Positions 31,608-44,551 are shown, numbered from the stretch's first letter. The stretch: 64,000 nt of DNA from Sambucus nigra (GCA_949130495.1 OX422222.1:273658109-273722108), one strand, 5' to 3'. The notes: generated by a model from the letters alone, not told the origin. A program made the numbers and translations.

Positions 31608-33776
31608 ATGGATTACCTTGTTGAATCGCTTGATAAATTTCGTTCTGAATTTTCAATTCCTTCATGGGTTATTTTGGAAGAACTTTCTAAACTTTCTGAC
31701 TATTTTTCTTTGGCTGAGGGACATTGGTTCCCAAGTCTCTTTGTGACCGAATGTGGCTTTTCTTTCCTTCCAAATCCCTTATGTTTGGAGTTCTGTCAAT
31801 ATTTTGACGTTGTACCTGCAAAAATAGCTCCAAATACCCGGAGAATAGTTAATGGTGTTCATAGATTGAATCAACTCCATGGAACCCGTTTAGGAATCTC
31901 AGAGATTATGTACTCTTAAAGATGGGTTGTCAGTGATTTCACATTCTATTTAAATACTAGGTTTTTGAATAGGGCTTTAGTTGTTAATCTTCCAGACGCC
32001 AATAGGGATTATTTTGAGCATGGGGTTGTTATAAAAAATTGGCAGCACGCTCCATTAAATGGAGATGTTGTATATCAAGGTCCTAGGTATCCCCCTTATG
32101 GCAATGGAATAGGTTATTTTTATTTATTTTTTATTTTTTTTGAAATCTTGTTTTCTTTGTGTTTGATAAAACGTTTCACTGACATTTGTTTTCGTTCATT
32201 ACAGTTGATAGTAAAAGAAAACCTCCAAAAGAAGCTGGCGTTAATTTGAAGCATTTAAAACTTATCTGGAGTTTGCACCAATCTGTTGCTGAGGAACATA
32301 TTAGGCCTGCTTCTTATTTATTGCAATACAAGAGCTATACTTCATCCTTCACCGCTCGTCCAATGGTGGTTGACATTGACCAAGTACAAGCTTCTGAAAC
32401 TGGTGTGGAAGGTTCCTCCTCTGAATCGAATATTCCCATCAGTAACCTAATGAAGATAAGAAGAGCTCCTGCCTTCTTTGACAAGTCAGACTCTCCCATG
32501 TGGAGGCAAAGAAAAATAAATAGGATGTTCCAGAGGAAGGGACAAGAAACATTGATGCACCCCCTCATGTTTCTGCCAAGAAAGTTGTTGAGAAGCCTTC
32601 TGTGGCTCTGAGCAAGGCTGTGGTTATTTTTCCTACTAGTGAGGTTATTGTCATATCACCAACCAAGACAACTTCTTTGGTTGAAAATATTCCTGCTCCT
32701 CCGAGGAGTTTAAAGAAAAGTTCCTCTGAGAGACCCGCTGAACCTATCTCTCAGCCTTTAAATGCTGAAAGTGGAGTTCCATCTTTTGTTGCTCCAAGCT
32801 CCGCTGTGAGCTTGGTAAAATCCTGGACTGTCCCAGAAGTCCAAAGTATTGAAGATTCCCTTTCTCGTGAGAGAATCACTACTCTTGATGCTCAACACAT
32901 TTCCTCAGTAAGTATTATTAATTTGAGTCATTCACTTTCTAGTATTATGTTTATATGTTGATTTGATGTTACTTCTTTTTTCAGCTGGTGACATGTTTCA
33001 ATAGCATCTTGAAGAAGGATGAAGCTCTCCTCGGGATGTGTAGAGGAAGCTTTTTTTGTTCTGACTCAGTCCTTAAAGGATTCTTATAAAAATTATAAAG
33101 AAGATAAGGTTGCTTGGGAGAAGCAACTCAAGTCCATTGAGCTGGAAAAGAATCAAGCTGAGAATACCTCTCAGGAGTTGGAGAAGAAATTGAAAGAATC
33201 TGAGCAAAGCAATAAAGTTTTTGAACAAAGCAACAAGGAGCTGGAAGTTAAGCTCAAATCTGCTAAAGAGGAAGTTGTTAGGTTTCAAGATGTTGGACGC
33301 CAAAAAATGGAAGTGGAGGAGAAGTTGAAGGCTGTCAAGAAGCTCCTTAGGGCAAGGACCTCCTCGGAGAAAGAAAAGAGGAAAAAGGCTGTTAAAAAAT
33401 CATTCAGTGCTGGTTGGGATAAAGGCTGGAACAAGGGCCTGGCTGCTATGACTTCACAAATGGAGTATGATAGCCTCAAGTACTTTAGGGATGGATGGGT
33501 TGCTGCTTTGAAATAGATGAAAGTTGCTGAGAATTCAGAATTATTCCAGCAACACATTCATGGCCCGCCTCCCTCTCTCTTGAAGAAGAAGAGGATGAAG
33601 CTGCCTCAGACGAATCTTCCATGATGATTGGAGATCAGGTTCCTGTTATTCAGCCTTCCTCCGAGCAACTCCAACTATCCATTACTTCTTCCGAGCAGCT
33701 AATCTTGTCCTCCGAGCAACCAGTCTCTTCCTCAAAATATTCTGATGAAATTATAGGAAACAAAGAGAAGGTGTAG
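31608..33776 (+). pseudogene. Antisense gene A of the second Tat element, three exons
   Basis: Antisense to its own element, which is on -. ATG 31608. Exon 1 to 32112 contains YFSLAEGHWFPSLFVTECGF, QYFDVVPAKIAPNTRRIVNG, HRLNQLHGTRLG, ALVVNLPDANRDYFEHG and NGIG. Intron 1 is 32113-32204 (GTTATT to TTACAG, 92 nt). Exon 2 (32205-32907) starts DSKRKPPKEA and includes RPASYLLQYK. Intron 2 is 32908-32984 (GTAAGT to TTTTCAG). Exon 3 begins LVTCFNSILKKDEALL, shifts frame near 33030, and forms a long coiled coil (33070-33400: QELEKKLKESEQSNK), ending KEKV-stop at 33774-33776. AATAAA at 33844 may be its poly(A) signal. A TAA at 31917 and the frameshift disable it. About 660 codons in all. Homologous to 6684-4566. 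Function unknown; the coiled coil suggests oligomerisation. Confidence 0.72.
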
Positions 33777-33936
33777 AGTAGTTTGGGTGTCTATTTTGTT
33801 ATTCTTGAATGTAATCTCAGACTTTGTATTTTTCTTATGATGAAATAAAATTCAAATTTTTGGTTGTTCATCTTGACTACCTTCTACTTGCTCTGTCTTC
33901 TTATTGATCTTTTATATTTCTTCTCTTTGCTAGTTT

Positions 33937-34569
33937 ATGGCCAGGATGGAGCTCTTATCAGTGCATGATACAGAATTAATGAAGAAATGCAATGACTACT
34001 TCAAAGCTGGTCATGCAGATCTAAATGAAGCACAAATCATTGATATCCTTGGTTCAGATACTTCTGAACGAGAAGTTGAAGCTTACCAGTATCTTAACTG
34101 TTTGCTTGATCGTGCAGTTTCCAATACTGTGGCCTACTATGAGATGATCGAGGATCTCCAAGTAACTATAGAGGAACTCCAGCAGTAGCACAAAGAGTCC
34201 TCCACACTTTTGCACCAAGGGTACGAGAAGAAATATCAGCAGTTAAGTGCTGATAAAGGATATGATAAATTCATCTATGCTTATGAGAAGAAAGAGAACG
34301 TTCTAAAGCTTGAGGTTGAAGAGCATAGGCATATCGCCAAGTTGCTGGAGCAAGATAACATTGCCTTGCAAGAGGAGGTAAAACAACTCAAGTCTGCTGC
34401 GTCTTCCTCGGGAGCCTTGGTCCCTGTCAATGATGAAGGTTTTTATTTTTTGGAGGTAGAAAATGCCAACTTACGAGATGAGTTGGAAACTTTAAAAAGA
34501 GCTGGACCCTCCACTTCTACTCGAGGTCGAGCAAGATCATCTTCTCGGGGACGAGCAAGGGCTGGTTAA
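33937..34569 (+). pseudogene. Antisense gene B of the second Tat element
   Basis: ATG 33937, stop after 34566; about 210 codons with one in-frame TAG at 34186. N-terminal part has ADLNEAQIIDILGSD and VAYYEMIEDLQ; the C-terminal part is coiled coil (HIAKLLEQDNIALQEEVKQL) and ends in a Ser/Arg/Gly tail (RGRARSSSRGRARAG) that could bind nucleic acid. It starts 160 bp after gene A. The homologous gene at 4346-3465 has the same blocks in the same order. Only one nonsense codon separates it from an open frame, so it may have been under selection until recently. Confidence 0.65.
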
Positions 34570-35795
34570 TCAAGTATAACTATAAAATTATACAAGATAA
34601 TAAAAAATATAATACCATTCTTAGCATGGAGAGAACAACTGGAAGATATAAGAAGATATGTAACCGATAAGAAAGTCCTCAATGTAAGCTAAAAAATAAA
34701 ATGTTCATAGTGCATAAGAGAGATACAAAAGTTCCCTAACATAATGTATCAATACAATCCTCAAATGAATATTACAAACCAATCTATGTCTTAACCTATA
34801 AATTATAATTTCTCAAAATAAACAAGACAAAAATGTAAACCCTAAACTAGATAAGATAAATACCCACCTCATCTCTGTGTTGAGATCCTGGACGAGAGGG
34901 AGGAAAAGTGTGTGCTGACTAGAACAAGGATGCTAAGTGGGAGGTCCAACCCTATCACCTGAGGTCCATATAAAATAGATGGGTCAAAACCTTAATAAGT
35001 AATTTAGTTACCAAACTCAAAGAAGTTGTATGAGTAGATGATAAAATCACAATTTATCTAATCTAAATGAACGACACATCCCATAGAGCCTATGCTCGCA
35101 ATATGGTGGCATGATCTCATTTCATTTCATTAATTAATATTTTCGTTAATTAAATGACACATAACCAACATGTGCCCCTTCCTCTTAGCCATCTCAAGAA
35201 CATGTGGTACGCTAAATCAAACCGTCACACAACCCATAACTATTTGTCCTACAGTCCCGGACTCCTCAACACATATAATTCATAAACATCACATTACACA
35301 TCCCTTCGCCACCTGGTATTCACATAGCTAGATATTCTAACACGTAAAATACATAAAAAGTCGATTACACATCCCATAACCACCTTTTGTTCGCATGGAA
35401 GGAATTTCAAATTTATTATGATAAACAAACTCCATCTATAATCGTACTCTATTAGTACGCCATTATACAATTATTTTCTCTTGACACACACCCATAAAAC
35501 CTTATTTATGAAACCATACAATAATGACATTCTAAGTTTCAACCTTCTTATTCATGGTTAACTCATTATTATTGCTACTGCCCCCCTATGAACAAAAATA
35601 TTTATGCCTTACCGTTGTCCCCCATGAATATAAATATTTCCCCTTTACTGAGATTCCTAGTTACTTGAAACCCATACAATAATTACAAACATTATTAGTG
35701 GATCCTGAATATACACACTAGGTCCTGATAGACTGGACCACAAAATATATATCAATAAGAAATGAGAAGTTACTGTTTTTATTCCTCTATTTGGC
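34570..35795. other. AT-rich spacer, nothing recognised
   Basis: No gene, LTR terminus or repeat could be supported. Confidence 0.5.
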
Positions 35796-36630
35796 TAAGT
35801 AGATTGGGAATTGTTTTTTCAATTGCCCCAACTTTTTACAGATATAACACTTTCCTTTCGACTATTTACTTTCTCCCTGAGTCTTAACCACTATTTTAAC
35901 CACCACAAGTTGTATACGAGACTTTCCATTTTTATTCTTCTCCTTTGGGACAAAAGAAGATGTGCCTCTCTCAGTAACCTGAACAACACCCCTTTGCTTG
36001 ATAATATTCTCCACATCCCGAAGTTTTTTAAGTAGTTTCACCAAAAAGTAATCAAATTTGTTCGTAGAATAGTTTAGGGTAAACTACTTAAAGGACTAAA
36101 AGAGTTATTGGAGCATATAATCAATTTGGGTTTCCCCATCGATTTTTGATCTAAGTACCTGTAGGTCCCCTAAGACGGACATTATCTTTAGAATATGATC
36201 ACGTATGATAGTACCATTAACCATATTTGTCTTTGTTAGCCTTGCTATATCACCCAGTCTTGCAATATGATTCTGACCCTTAAACATGTCCGTGAGGTTT
36301 AGAATCATGTCTTAAGCCCTTGGTAGATTCTGATTATTGTGTTTCAATACGTTGGCTAAAGAGGACAATATATAGTAACGAGCCAATTGAAAGCAATGAG
36401 CCACTTGATTAGCCTTCTGTCACTTTTGGTAAGCCCAAAATTCTGACTCGAATTCCTCTTCACTAGGCCTGATAGGGTATGGTTCAGTTAAAACAAATTG
36501 ATATTCCTTAGTAGTGGGGATAGTGTTAGTTTCCATTATAATCAATAAAATTCATTCTAGTTAATATATTTTCCTTTAAGATTGAAGCAAGTGGGTTGAA
36601 TGTTGATCCCATTTTTGAAATATAATAAAC
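35796..36630 (-). pseudogene. Ty1/copia gag remnant (second lineage)
   Basis: On - the ATG near 36618 opens GSTFNPLASILKENILTRMN, matching the NPLxxILKENKLTGxNYxDW start of Tork/Ale-type gag. After a frame change come YQFVLTEPYPIRPSEEEFE, HCFQLARYYILSSLANVLKH, the core NLTDMFKGQNHIARLGDIAR and DHILKIMSVLGDLQ, then KLLKKLRDVE. The zinc knuckle near 35810-35840 reads CYICKKLGQLKKQF: the His is Gln and the last Cys is Phe, so metal binding is lost. In-frame stops at about 36410 and 36315. No protease or pol follows on the left. Confidence 0.7.
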
Positions 36631-36639
36631 ATTATTTAA

Positions 36640-38241
36640 ATAAATTAATTTCAAATTAAATAAGTGAGAATTGACTTTTTATTAGATTTTAATTTGGATT
36701 CCCCCTACCACCAATCAGAATTAATCCCATCGAGCATCCTCATTCCCCTGTGAAGTGATATTCCTCGTTGTGAGTTAAAATCATCTCACCCTGAATTAGA
36801 CATACTTTCAATCTTTTAATTTTGTTATCCAGACAGTCTAAAACACCTTTGTCTAATATAATTGAGTAGCCGACGTCTTTTGGTACTTTAATTAATAATA
36901 CTTACTTCCTTGGGGATGATATCATTATTTGTGTTTAAGTGTGTACCATCAGTTTTTAATAAAATTAAACTCGATTGTGAAAAACTTTCCCGTTGTGAGG
37001 ATTAAACTCACTCACATTTCATTTTAAGGAATTGTCACTTAAGAATTATAAAATCCTATGATTCCATGATTAATTTCTTTTGTTATGGAGGAAAGTTAAG
37101 CTAACTTGAAGAATTAATCACGTCATATTTTAAAATACCAATGGAGACTGGGGGGTTAATGTTGAAACCCCTCTACCACTTAATATTTTAAACTTGAGGG
37201 TATTTTTGAAAAATATTTTATCAATTCTAGATCACTGAACTAAACCACCGATAATATTTCAATTGCTTGTACAAATTAAACTATCTAGTCTCTCTATTTT
37301 AATTTCTAAAAAATAAAATCATTTTTAATTATAATAAAAACCAGGGATCATAATTTAATTTATACATTAAATTAACTACACGATTAAATTCCATTTCAGA
37401 ACAGAATAAATAAATTTTGATTTTCTAAAAAAATCCTGACATGGGACGATCTCATAAATATATCCATATTTTTCACAAAATGTAGGTTCGTAATTAAATT
37501 AATATTTAACTCACAAGATTATACAACAACTAAATATGAGTTGATAGAGATATAGCGAATAAATATCACAAGCAATTATATATTAGAAAGGAAACAAAGT
37601 CCCCTTCCATCATCGCTAATAATTCTTCCTTGAGCAGAGTGCATTTTGGTCAAAAGTCCTTTGAAGAAGAGCCCATTATGAAACTGTTAGTTGAAGAACA
37701 CAAGTACTAAACCACCACAACACTACCTATTAATGCTAAAACCCACAATCTCGTGCTTAAGGGTTGCAGTGGTGGTAAGAGCCTCGCGATCGCGCACGGT
37801 TTAATCGCGATCATAGATAGGGAAGCCACAATCACGTCTTGGAACCCCATGGCCATTCCCTTCTTTGTGTACCTCCTTTATATGATTCTAGGGTTCTTTC
37901 TTTTTTGATAAAAATTACATCGTTTTGATCCTCTAACATCTTTAAAAACTCCATCACTGAATCTTCAAACTTGATCAGAATGCTACCGGAATTCAAAAAT
38001 ATTCCACCACGATTAGAACCCATTACAATGTAGGATTAAAAAAATTAAAAATTATTACATGCTCTCTTAAACTCCTACTTTACATCAATTTTTTCAATAT
38101 TAAAAAAATAAGCTAATTATTATAACCAAATCGAATCTAAGAAAAATAATTATGAATAAAACATTGTAGGATCCATTCACATAACAAAAATATTTGACCA
38201 CAATGGAGGGAGTAATTAAATCCTACAATCCATGTCAGTAA
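36640..38241. other. AT-rich spacer, probably retroelement non-coding
   Basis: No gene supported. A small GC-rich block with repeated GCGATCGCG/CGCGATCAT words sits at 37783-37818, resembling the palindromic arrays of LTR promoters elsewhere in this window. Confidence 0.4.
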
Positions 38242-39100
38242 TGTTGGGTTTTCATTCTTAAATCCATTTATGTCGTTTGTTTTTCAATAAAGACGTATTA
38301 TATCGGTATTATATCGTTTGTTTCATTCTTAAAGCCATTTATGTCGTTTGATAGATCAAGGAATAAATAAGAAGTTGGTTAAAATCAATTATCATCAAGT
38401 TGATTGGACCAAACGAGTATTATATGCTTAATGCGAGAAATCATATTATGTACCCTAACAACTGTGTAAATAAGACATCACCATTCAAGCAATTTTGAGA
38501 TAATTAAATTGGAGTGCAGTCGTGATTTTTATTGGAATTAATAACGATTAAATAGAGAAATGAAATAAATTATGGGGATGTAGTTTGAGATTTTTGAGTA
38601 CCTTTTTGGAAGCCAATTTAATTATTTGGTATTGGGTCCCTAGGATATTATATTTACCCAAGTAGCAGACCCTCTCTAAACCCAGTTTATCCCAAGCCCA
38701 TTACTTATACCTATATATAGTGGTGTAAGCTAGAGTTTTAAGATTAATGCTCATTATTGAGGTATATGAAGGTAGAGAAAAAGTACTATCAATATTTTTG
38801 TGAAGGGGTGTAGAGAGAGAAGGTCATATCTCACTCACAACCCCAAGTATTCATCTACAAGAGTGCCAACACAAATAACCTGATTTGAGAGGATCATATA
38901 CTTGAAGACCCGAGGCTTTTCTAAATTCTAACAAGGTCTTTGAGGATCTTGTAAGGGAATCAATATCAACATCTTCATCAAATTATTTTTCCTAATTGGG
39001 ATCACCTACAAAATATGCAAAGGTATCATGATTCAAAATCTTAGGCTTATGTTTTAAGCCTAGTTACTGCTTTACTTTATAATGCATGATCATTTAAAGT
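38242..39100 (+). mobile_element. Copia LTR (+), internally deleted
   Basis: Begins TGTTGGGTTTTCATTCTTAA. Homologous in inverted orientation to 39263-40781: same start word, AGCCAATTTAATTATT...TTGGGTCC (38610), ACCTATATATAGTGG (38710) and AATGCATGATC (39080). It lacks about 0.6 kb of the other copy. Confidence 0.65.
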
Positions 39101-39247
39101 TGTTGGACGACAAATTTTTTCTTAATGTCAATCCACAACTAGAACAAAACACATACATCCATTCACATATTTTCTAACATGAAAACCTAGGAGTTTTCAA
39201 TGGTGGACAACATGGATATTTCTAAAACATAAATAATTTACAACTAA

Positions 39248-39260
39248 GGCACTGATACAA
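39248..39260 (-). other. Primer binding site, tRNA-Met type (-)
   Basis: TTGTATCAGTGCC on -, two bases after the LTR end TAACA at 39263. Two mismatches from the TGGTATCAGAGCC consensus. Confidence 0.55.
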
Positions 39261-39262
39261 AT

Positions 39263-39435
39263 TGTTAACGATTAATATAATTAAATTTTTTTCATGCTCT
39301 ACGAGCTTAGATCGATCATGCATTGGAAAAAAAGAAAAAAAAACTTAGTCTAAGACATAGACCTAGGGTTCGAATCATTATACCTTTACAAATCTTATAG
39401 ATGATCCGAATGATTACAAATATTTGATGAAAAAT

Positions 39436-39475
<40 letters not shown>

Positions 39476-40781
39476 ATTCTACCTCCAAATACTTCATAGA
39501 TAGTGTTGTATACCTCAGTTCTTCTAGTACATGTTCCCCCTAAAGTAAGCCTTTTATGTGGAAAATACCCAAGATGAAATCTTGATCATTGTTTAGAGGA
39601 ATAACTTTCTTTCTGTTTACCCCTTCATAAAAAGTGAATCATATATTCCTCTATATATCTCTAACTTTTAGATGTGATTATGGAGATTAAACTCCTTCTC
39701 CAGACCCACATATATAGGTACTTCAAGCGGGCTTGGTCCAATTAGAATTTTTGAAGAGTTTGGTCTTATACTTGGGTAATGGACAATACTAAGGACCCAA
39801 GACTAATAATTAAATTGGATTCCAAACGAAAATATAAAAATCCAATATTAGTTCCCATAATATAGTTTTTTCTCAGTTTACATATAATTAATTCAACTGA
39901 ATAATTACAATCAACTCAAATTTAATTACCTCATAATTACTCGAATAATGGGGGTCTTGTTTGCAAATTTAAATGACATGTAATATTATTCCCCGTGTAA
40001 AGCATACAATATCCGCTTAGTGAAATGCAATTCTCCGCTAATCAATTTCACCAATATATTATTTGTTCCTTGATAAAATTAACTTATTTTATACTCTACC
40101 TAATTATAAAGTAATCCACTGATCAGGTTTACTGGCATGATCACAACTTATAGTTTATCAATGGGTTTCACAATGTAGGATATCTCCCAAATGAGGATTC
40201 CTTGAGAATATAATCCCACACATGTCCATACAATGATTACTCAACTTGCGAAGATTTAGACACAATAAATAGGATCGCACCGAAAATAATTATAGTAATA
40301 GTTGTTTGAACATTACAATCCTCATAATCCTTAAGATTGATAATCTATGCACCATTTGCAATCGTTGGGGGAGTGTGCAAGTTTAATATTGTTATCATAT
40401 AGACTCAAATCTCATTCGTGGTTTTTTGATACATTCCTAATATACTAGAACGATCCTCTTTTAACTATGATACAAGTTCCTAAACTACCGAATAGGTTCC
40501 CGTAATCAAGATAAAATGCTAAGATCGTACTCGCAACTTTACTGATAGGATGTCAAATCCGTATTTAGACCATGAACTATTTAATTGAACTAGAACCGAA
40601 ATTCTGATCTTTCATGATTACGCCGAACCCAACTCACAAGAACTCCCACTAAGTTCAATTGACCGATATTCACTCTAAATATCAGACATTCTCATAAACA
40701 TAATTCTCAATTAAAAATGAACCTAACACATATTTATTAATAAATAAATGCCATACAGGGTTCAAGAATAAAACTCCAACA
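39263..40781 (-). mobile_element. Copia LTR (-), full length
   Basis: 1519 bp, on - from TGTTGGAGTTTTATTC (40781) to TAACA (39263), a terminal pattern typical of Angela/Tork-type copia LTRs. A PBS follows at 39248-39260. Contains the (GAT)n tract at 39437-39473. Between this LTR and the + LTR lie only about 145 bp of internal sequence (39105-39247), so the pair forms a fold-back. Confidence 0.7.
39437..39473. repeat. (ATG)n microsatellite
   Basis: About twelve ATG/GAT units within the - strand LTR; absent from the homologous + LTR. Confidence 0.95.
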
Positions 40782-40999
40782 CAATTCCTTTTGGTGCTCA
40801 ATGAAACAACATTCCTATGGTCGTGGAAATTATTGGCATGGGAGTAGTTTAAAAAATTCTAGAATTTTTAATTGAATTTTGATAGACACACTAACGTGAC
40901 GGCTTGTTATTGATTGATTTTTAGAGTTCATGCTAGTGGAACCTAAAAACTAACTAATAACAAGTCGATACGTTAATACATCTACCAAAATTAAGTCAA

Positions 41000-42560
41000 A
41001 AATTCGGTTACAGGAGAATTGCTCAAGTAATTTTTGTTGGAGTTGTTCGGCTATAATGGCTGTAACTGGTCAGAAATACCCTTGCCTTTACAGGTGCCAG
41101 TAAATGGGTAAATCATTAAGCCCGCAATACTTGGCATGTAATTTTTCCAAACTTTGAACTTGCCTCTATGGTTTTAGACATCACGGTAATAGAACATAAT
41201 CATTCTTGTAATAAAGTAACCCTTGGAGTTGGAGTATTATGTCCCTCTTGAGTTCATTAGACGTAAGACAACCACTGCCTTTTCCCATGATTGCTATACT
41301 ATGGGAGATTGGAGAGTCTTTTAGAGTAATTATGTTACGTAAAGTTGCGGGTAAAGTTCCCTTATATATCATGATGCGAGTGGAGTCGTATGTCTTATCT
41401 ATATTTGAAGCTGGGGTCACATATTTGTCCGGATGTTAGTTAGCTTTGCATGGGTGCTGCTCGATTCGAACGGTTGGAAATTGGTCAAGGATCTTCTGAG
41501 AAATGGTAAGATATGGTGCGAAACTGGGGTGTTTGAGACAAATGGCATAACATATTTCATGACTAGGTTTGTATCTCCCTTGATACAAAGTACTTAAATT
41601 CCATGACTCAGTGCTTCTGAAAGACCAATTATGAGGGACTCATACTCGGCCTTTTTATTTAATCACGGTAAGGCCAACTTAAATGATTTGGAAATCACCT
41701 TGACATCTGTTGAAGTTAGAACAATTCCCAATCCTGCATTTTTGAGTGATGAGGAACCATCAAAGGTGAGGCTCCACTCCTTTAGTTGTTTTGTGCAGAT
41801 GGCATCTTGGAGCTAATCCCAGAAAAATTTTCTGAAGGTGGCTCTTAATCTTTGCTTGTAAAATTTTCTAAGAGATCAGGAATATGCCTGACACTCGAGG
41901 GCTTTTTGGGTTAAGCACTTGATGTCATATTAAAAAATATTAACGAACCACAGGCTTATTTTCAAAGAAATTATTGGGGTAATACCAAGTAATGAGGTGA
42001 ACAGTGAAGGGAAAAATTTAATGGCATAACTTTTGGCCAATAAAGAATAATGACAATTATTGGCACTCTATGGGTGAGTATCCAGACTCCGACCCTGTAA
42101 TCACCCCACTAATATAGTAGATTGGTAGCTACACTCCATTTTCTATCTCGAGCTTATAGAGAACCAATAGAATGGGGGGTTAGCGTTAGGTATTGTATGA
42201 CTGAGATGGTATAATGATTGTTGGTGATGTAAGGATGAGATTTACCCTATCAACGGCTTGATGGTGTCGGTGTGACCACAAGAAGGGTGTAGAAGACTTG
42301 AGTAGTTGGGTTAGCGAGTGAGTCACCTCTGCGTAAGTAGATGGTACCTTGCCAAGGACACTCTTTAGCTGCTTAATGTTTTTTCATGGTGGAATGTTAA
42401 TCGGAAAGTTATTTGGGGGAAATTTGGAGGAGTTATTTGGAGTATGTATCATTACTCATGTTAATCACTATCCGCAATTTGTCCAAGTTCACCTCAATTC
42501 CATGTCTCCTTACAACAAAATCATGAAACTTTTGTAAGAAGAAATTTTTAAATTGAGTTA
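41000..42560 (-). pseudogene. Ty3/gypsy pol remnant: RT end, RNase H, integrase start
   Basis: On - from right to left: FVVRRHGIEVNLDK (about 42535), the word at the end of the RT where the next block normally starts; a decayed connection; then a clear RNase H domain at about 41830-41440 (WSLTFDGSSSLKNAGLGIVL, KKAEYESLIIGLSEAL, IKGDTNLVMKYV); then 41420-41181 (DSTRIMIYKGTLP, a block like those before integrase); then a finger-like HAKYCGLNDLPIYWHL near 41120. Multiple stops. It is not part of the Tat copies described above and ends near 41000 without an identifiable LTR. Confidence 0.65.
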
Positions 42561-42599
42561 ATTTGTATGTTTTGACTTATTTTGTGTTTAGATAAAAAT

Positions 42600-43394
42600 G
42601 TTTGAGTCATAAGTTAGGAGTTGAATGTGTTAAACTTTCAAGCATATATCCTGATTTCTTGAAGACGTAGTGGCAAATTTAAAAGATCTACATTATCGTG
42701 CCGTGTTTCATGATTGTTTTCATCTTCTTATTCCAAGGATCTCTCAGGTATAAATGCGTATTTATTTTGCGCCTTGTATATTTATTTTTTTGGTATTAGG
42801 ATTTTATAATATTAGTTTTAAAATGTTTAAATTATTTTTTATTCTCTTTTTAATATTTTGTTAGAAGAAAAATATTTTTTCGCGAGGTCGTGAGAAGAAT
42901 TGGTATGTCATGCGAACGAGTTACCGTAGATCGTTAGAACAGAGTTCTAACGAGATACCAAATGAGACATTTTAAGTTGTTCTGTTTTCTCGTTTGATGA
43001 TTCGTTAGAAGTTGTTCGAATGAAATAAGAGGCTTCATTCGAACGAGATGTACCTCATTCAAATAAGCCTACAATTTTTTATTTTTTTTGAGATATCTTA
43101 AATGATTTCATCCTTATCTCGATTTTGGAAAACTTCCTATAAATAGGAGTGTGGAGCAAAAATTTTCTTTGAGGAAAAAAATTATGTTTGAGTTACCAAA
43201 CTCTACCAAAAAGCTCTCCAAAATCCTAGTTTTCATCGAAGTTGTTTAGGATGGAAATCTTCATCCTAATATTCTTTGAAAATCCTACTTTGGGCACCAC
43301 TCTTCATCAATTGAGAATTTTTTTATAAAGTATATTTTGCCCCTGATTTGTTTACATATGGTGGACTCCGTGTGTCACAGTTGTCACATATGGT
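42600..43394 (+). mobile_element. LTR-like fragment with palindromic array and TATA box
   Basis: Contains TTCGAACGA/GTTAGAAC-type words from 42905 to 43075 (for example GTTAGAACAGAGTTCTAACG at 42934), then TATAAATA at 43138-43145 and a leader. The layout is that of an LTR U3/R junction and is similar in style to the Tekay-like LTR at 61979-59440. It is cut at 43395 by the pararetrovirus locus. Confidence 0.45.
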
Positions 43395-44551
43395 GAACTC
43401 ATAATTATCAAGTGCAAGAAGGCAAATACCGGACGGTATAAGAGGCGATTCTCGTGGAAACTGAATCAGTGGTGTTCAATCATTCAAATAAACACCAGGG
43501 AAATTCTCATTCCCCCATTGCTTATAGCAAGGTTGTTTTGAAAAAATTCATTTCTCCCCGAGAATGGGGAATCCATCCTTTAAAAGCGCGAAAATTAAGT
43601 TCGCATGCTGGTGGATCCTATAATTACTAGGATTATGTCCAGGCTTGGACAAAAGCATTTTATTACCAAAATGCAGAGCACAAACACACTTGGTTTTTTG
43701 TTTTGTGCCCAAATTCTTTGCGAAAATCTTACCCAGGATGGGTATTCAATTGGTGGGACAAATTTGGCCCAGGAATTGATTTCCTCCCTGATGAAATCAC
43801 CAAGCTTAAACTTTTTCTTCCTTGGTGTCAATTTCATCCCCTCTTAAGAGGGAAAAACAAAGCTCCGGTAGGATTAAACACCCTACTCTTTTTCTCGGAA
43901 ATGGATATCCCTTGGATCTGGAGATGGGATTTACGATGCAGAGTGAACTCTCTCAATGTGCCTCTTCTGGAACGCATCTTCTCCTATCGATGGTGGAGCG
44001 GTGTAGATTTGAAGTCTACAGAAGCCCAGATCAAGCACATTCTGAAACAGAACATGGACTTAGTAGAAGATTCTCCTCCTCCTGCAGATCAGATGATGCC
44101 TGCACCTAATCCAATTTTGGATTTGAAGAATGCTATGAAAAAGAAGCATCCCAGAGCTACAGAACAGGAGCTCTCGCAAATGGTAATGGAGTATACCCAG
44201 AACCAACTAAAGATCGGAGAAGAAACCTCCCCCAGTGCAGCAGCTAAACCCAGTCTTAGCTCAGACACCCTTAATAGGAATCCTATTCCTATCCCTTCAG
44301 ATGATGATGACGCATCAATGACCTCTGCTCAGAAAGATAATCCTTTCTTCTGTCTGGCCGGAGAATCTCAGAATCCAGAGGAAGATTTCCTTAGCGGTGA
44401 CCCTTTCATTAGTGAAATGTTCGATGTTAGCCGAGCCACCAATCCGACGTTAAGGATGTACATGGAGACTCTTAACTCGGCTTGCCCAACAAGACGGTTG
44501 GATGATTTACACCCAAGCTCTGGCATGGATGGCCTAGATAATTTGCAGTAA
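43395..44551 (+). pseudogene. Caulimovirid ORF2, 3' part (left arm)
   Basis: Second ORF of the virus, function unknown. Starts without its N-terminal part and is broken by TAA at 43439-43441 and TAG at 43628-43630 (a Trp codon in the other copy); open from there to TAA 44549-44551. Visible are a tryptophan-rich segment (WFFVLCPNSLRKSYPGWVFN at about 43690), PWCQFHPLLRGKNKAPVGLN, WIWRWDLRC, and an acidic low-complexity tail (PIPSDDDDASMTS). The same protein occurs in pieces on - at 52721-53230, 49306-49630 and 48042-48662. Confidence 0.75.

Noticed and set aside
42905..43075. Heat-shock element array
   Set aside because: Words are TTCGAA without the two-base gap of TTCnnGAA, so canonical HSEs are not supported.
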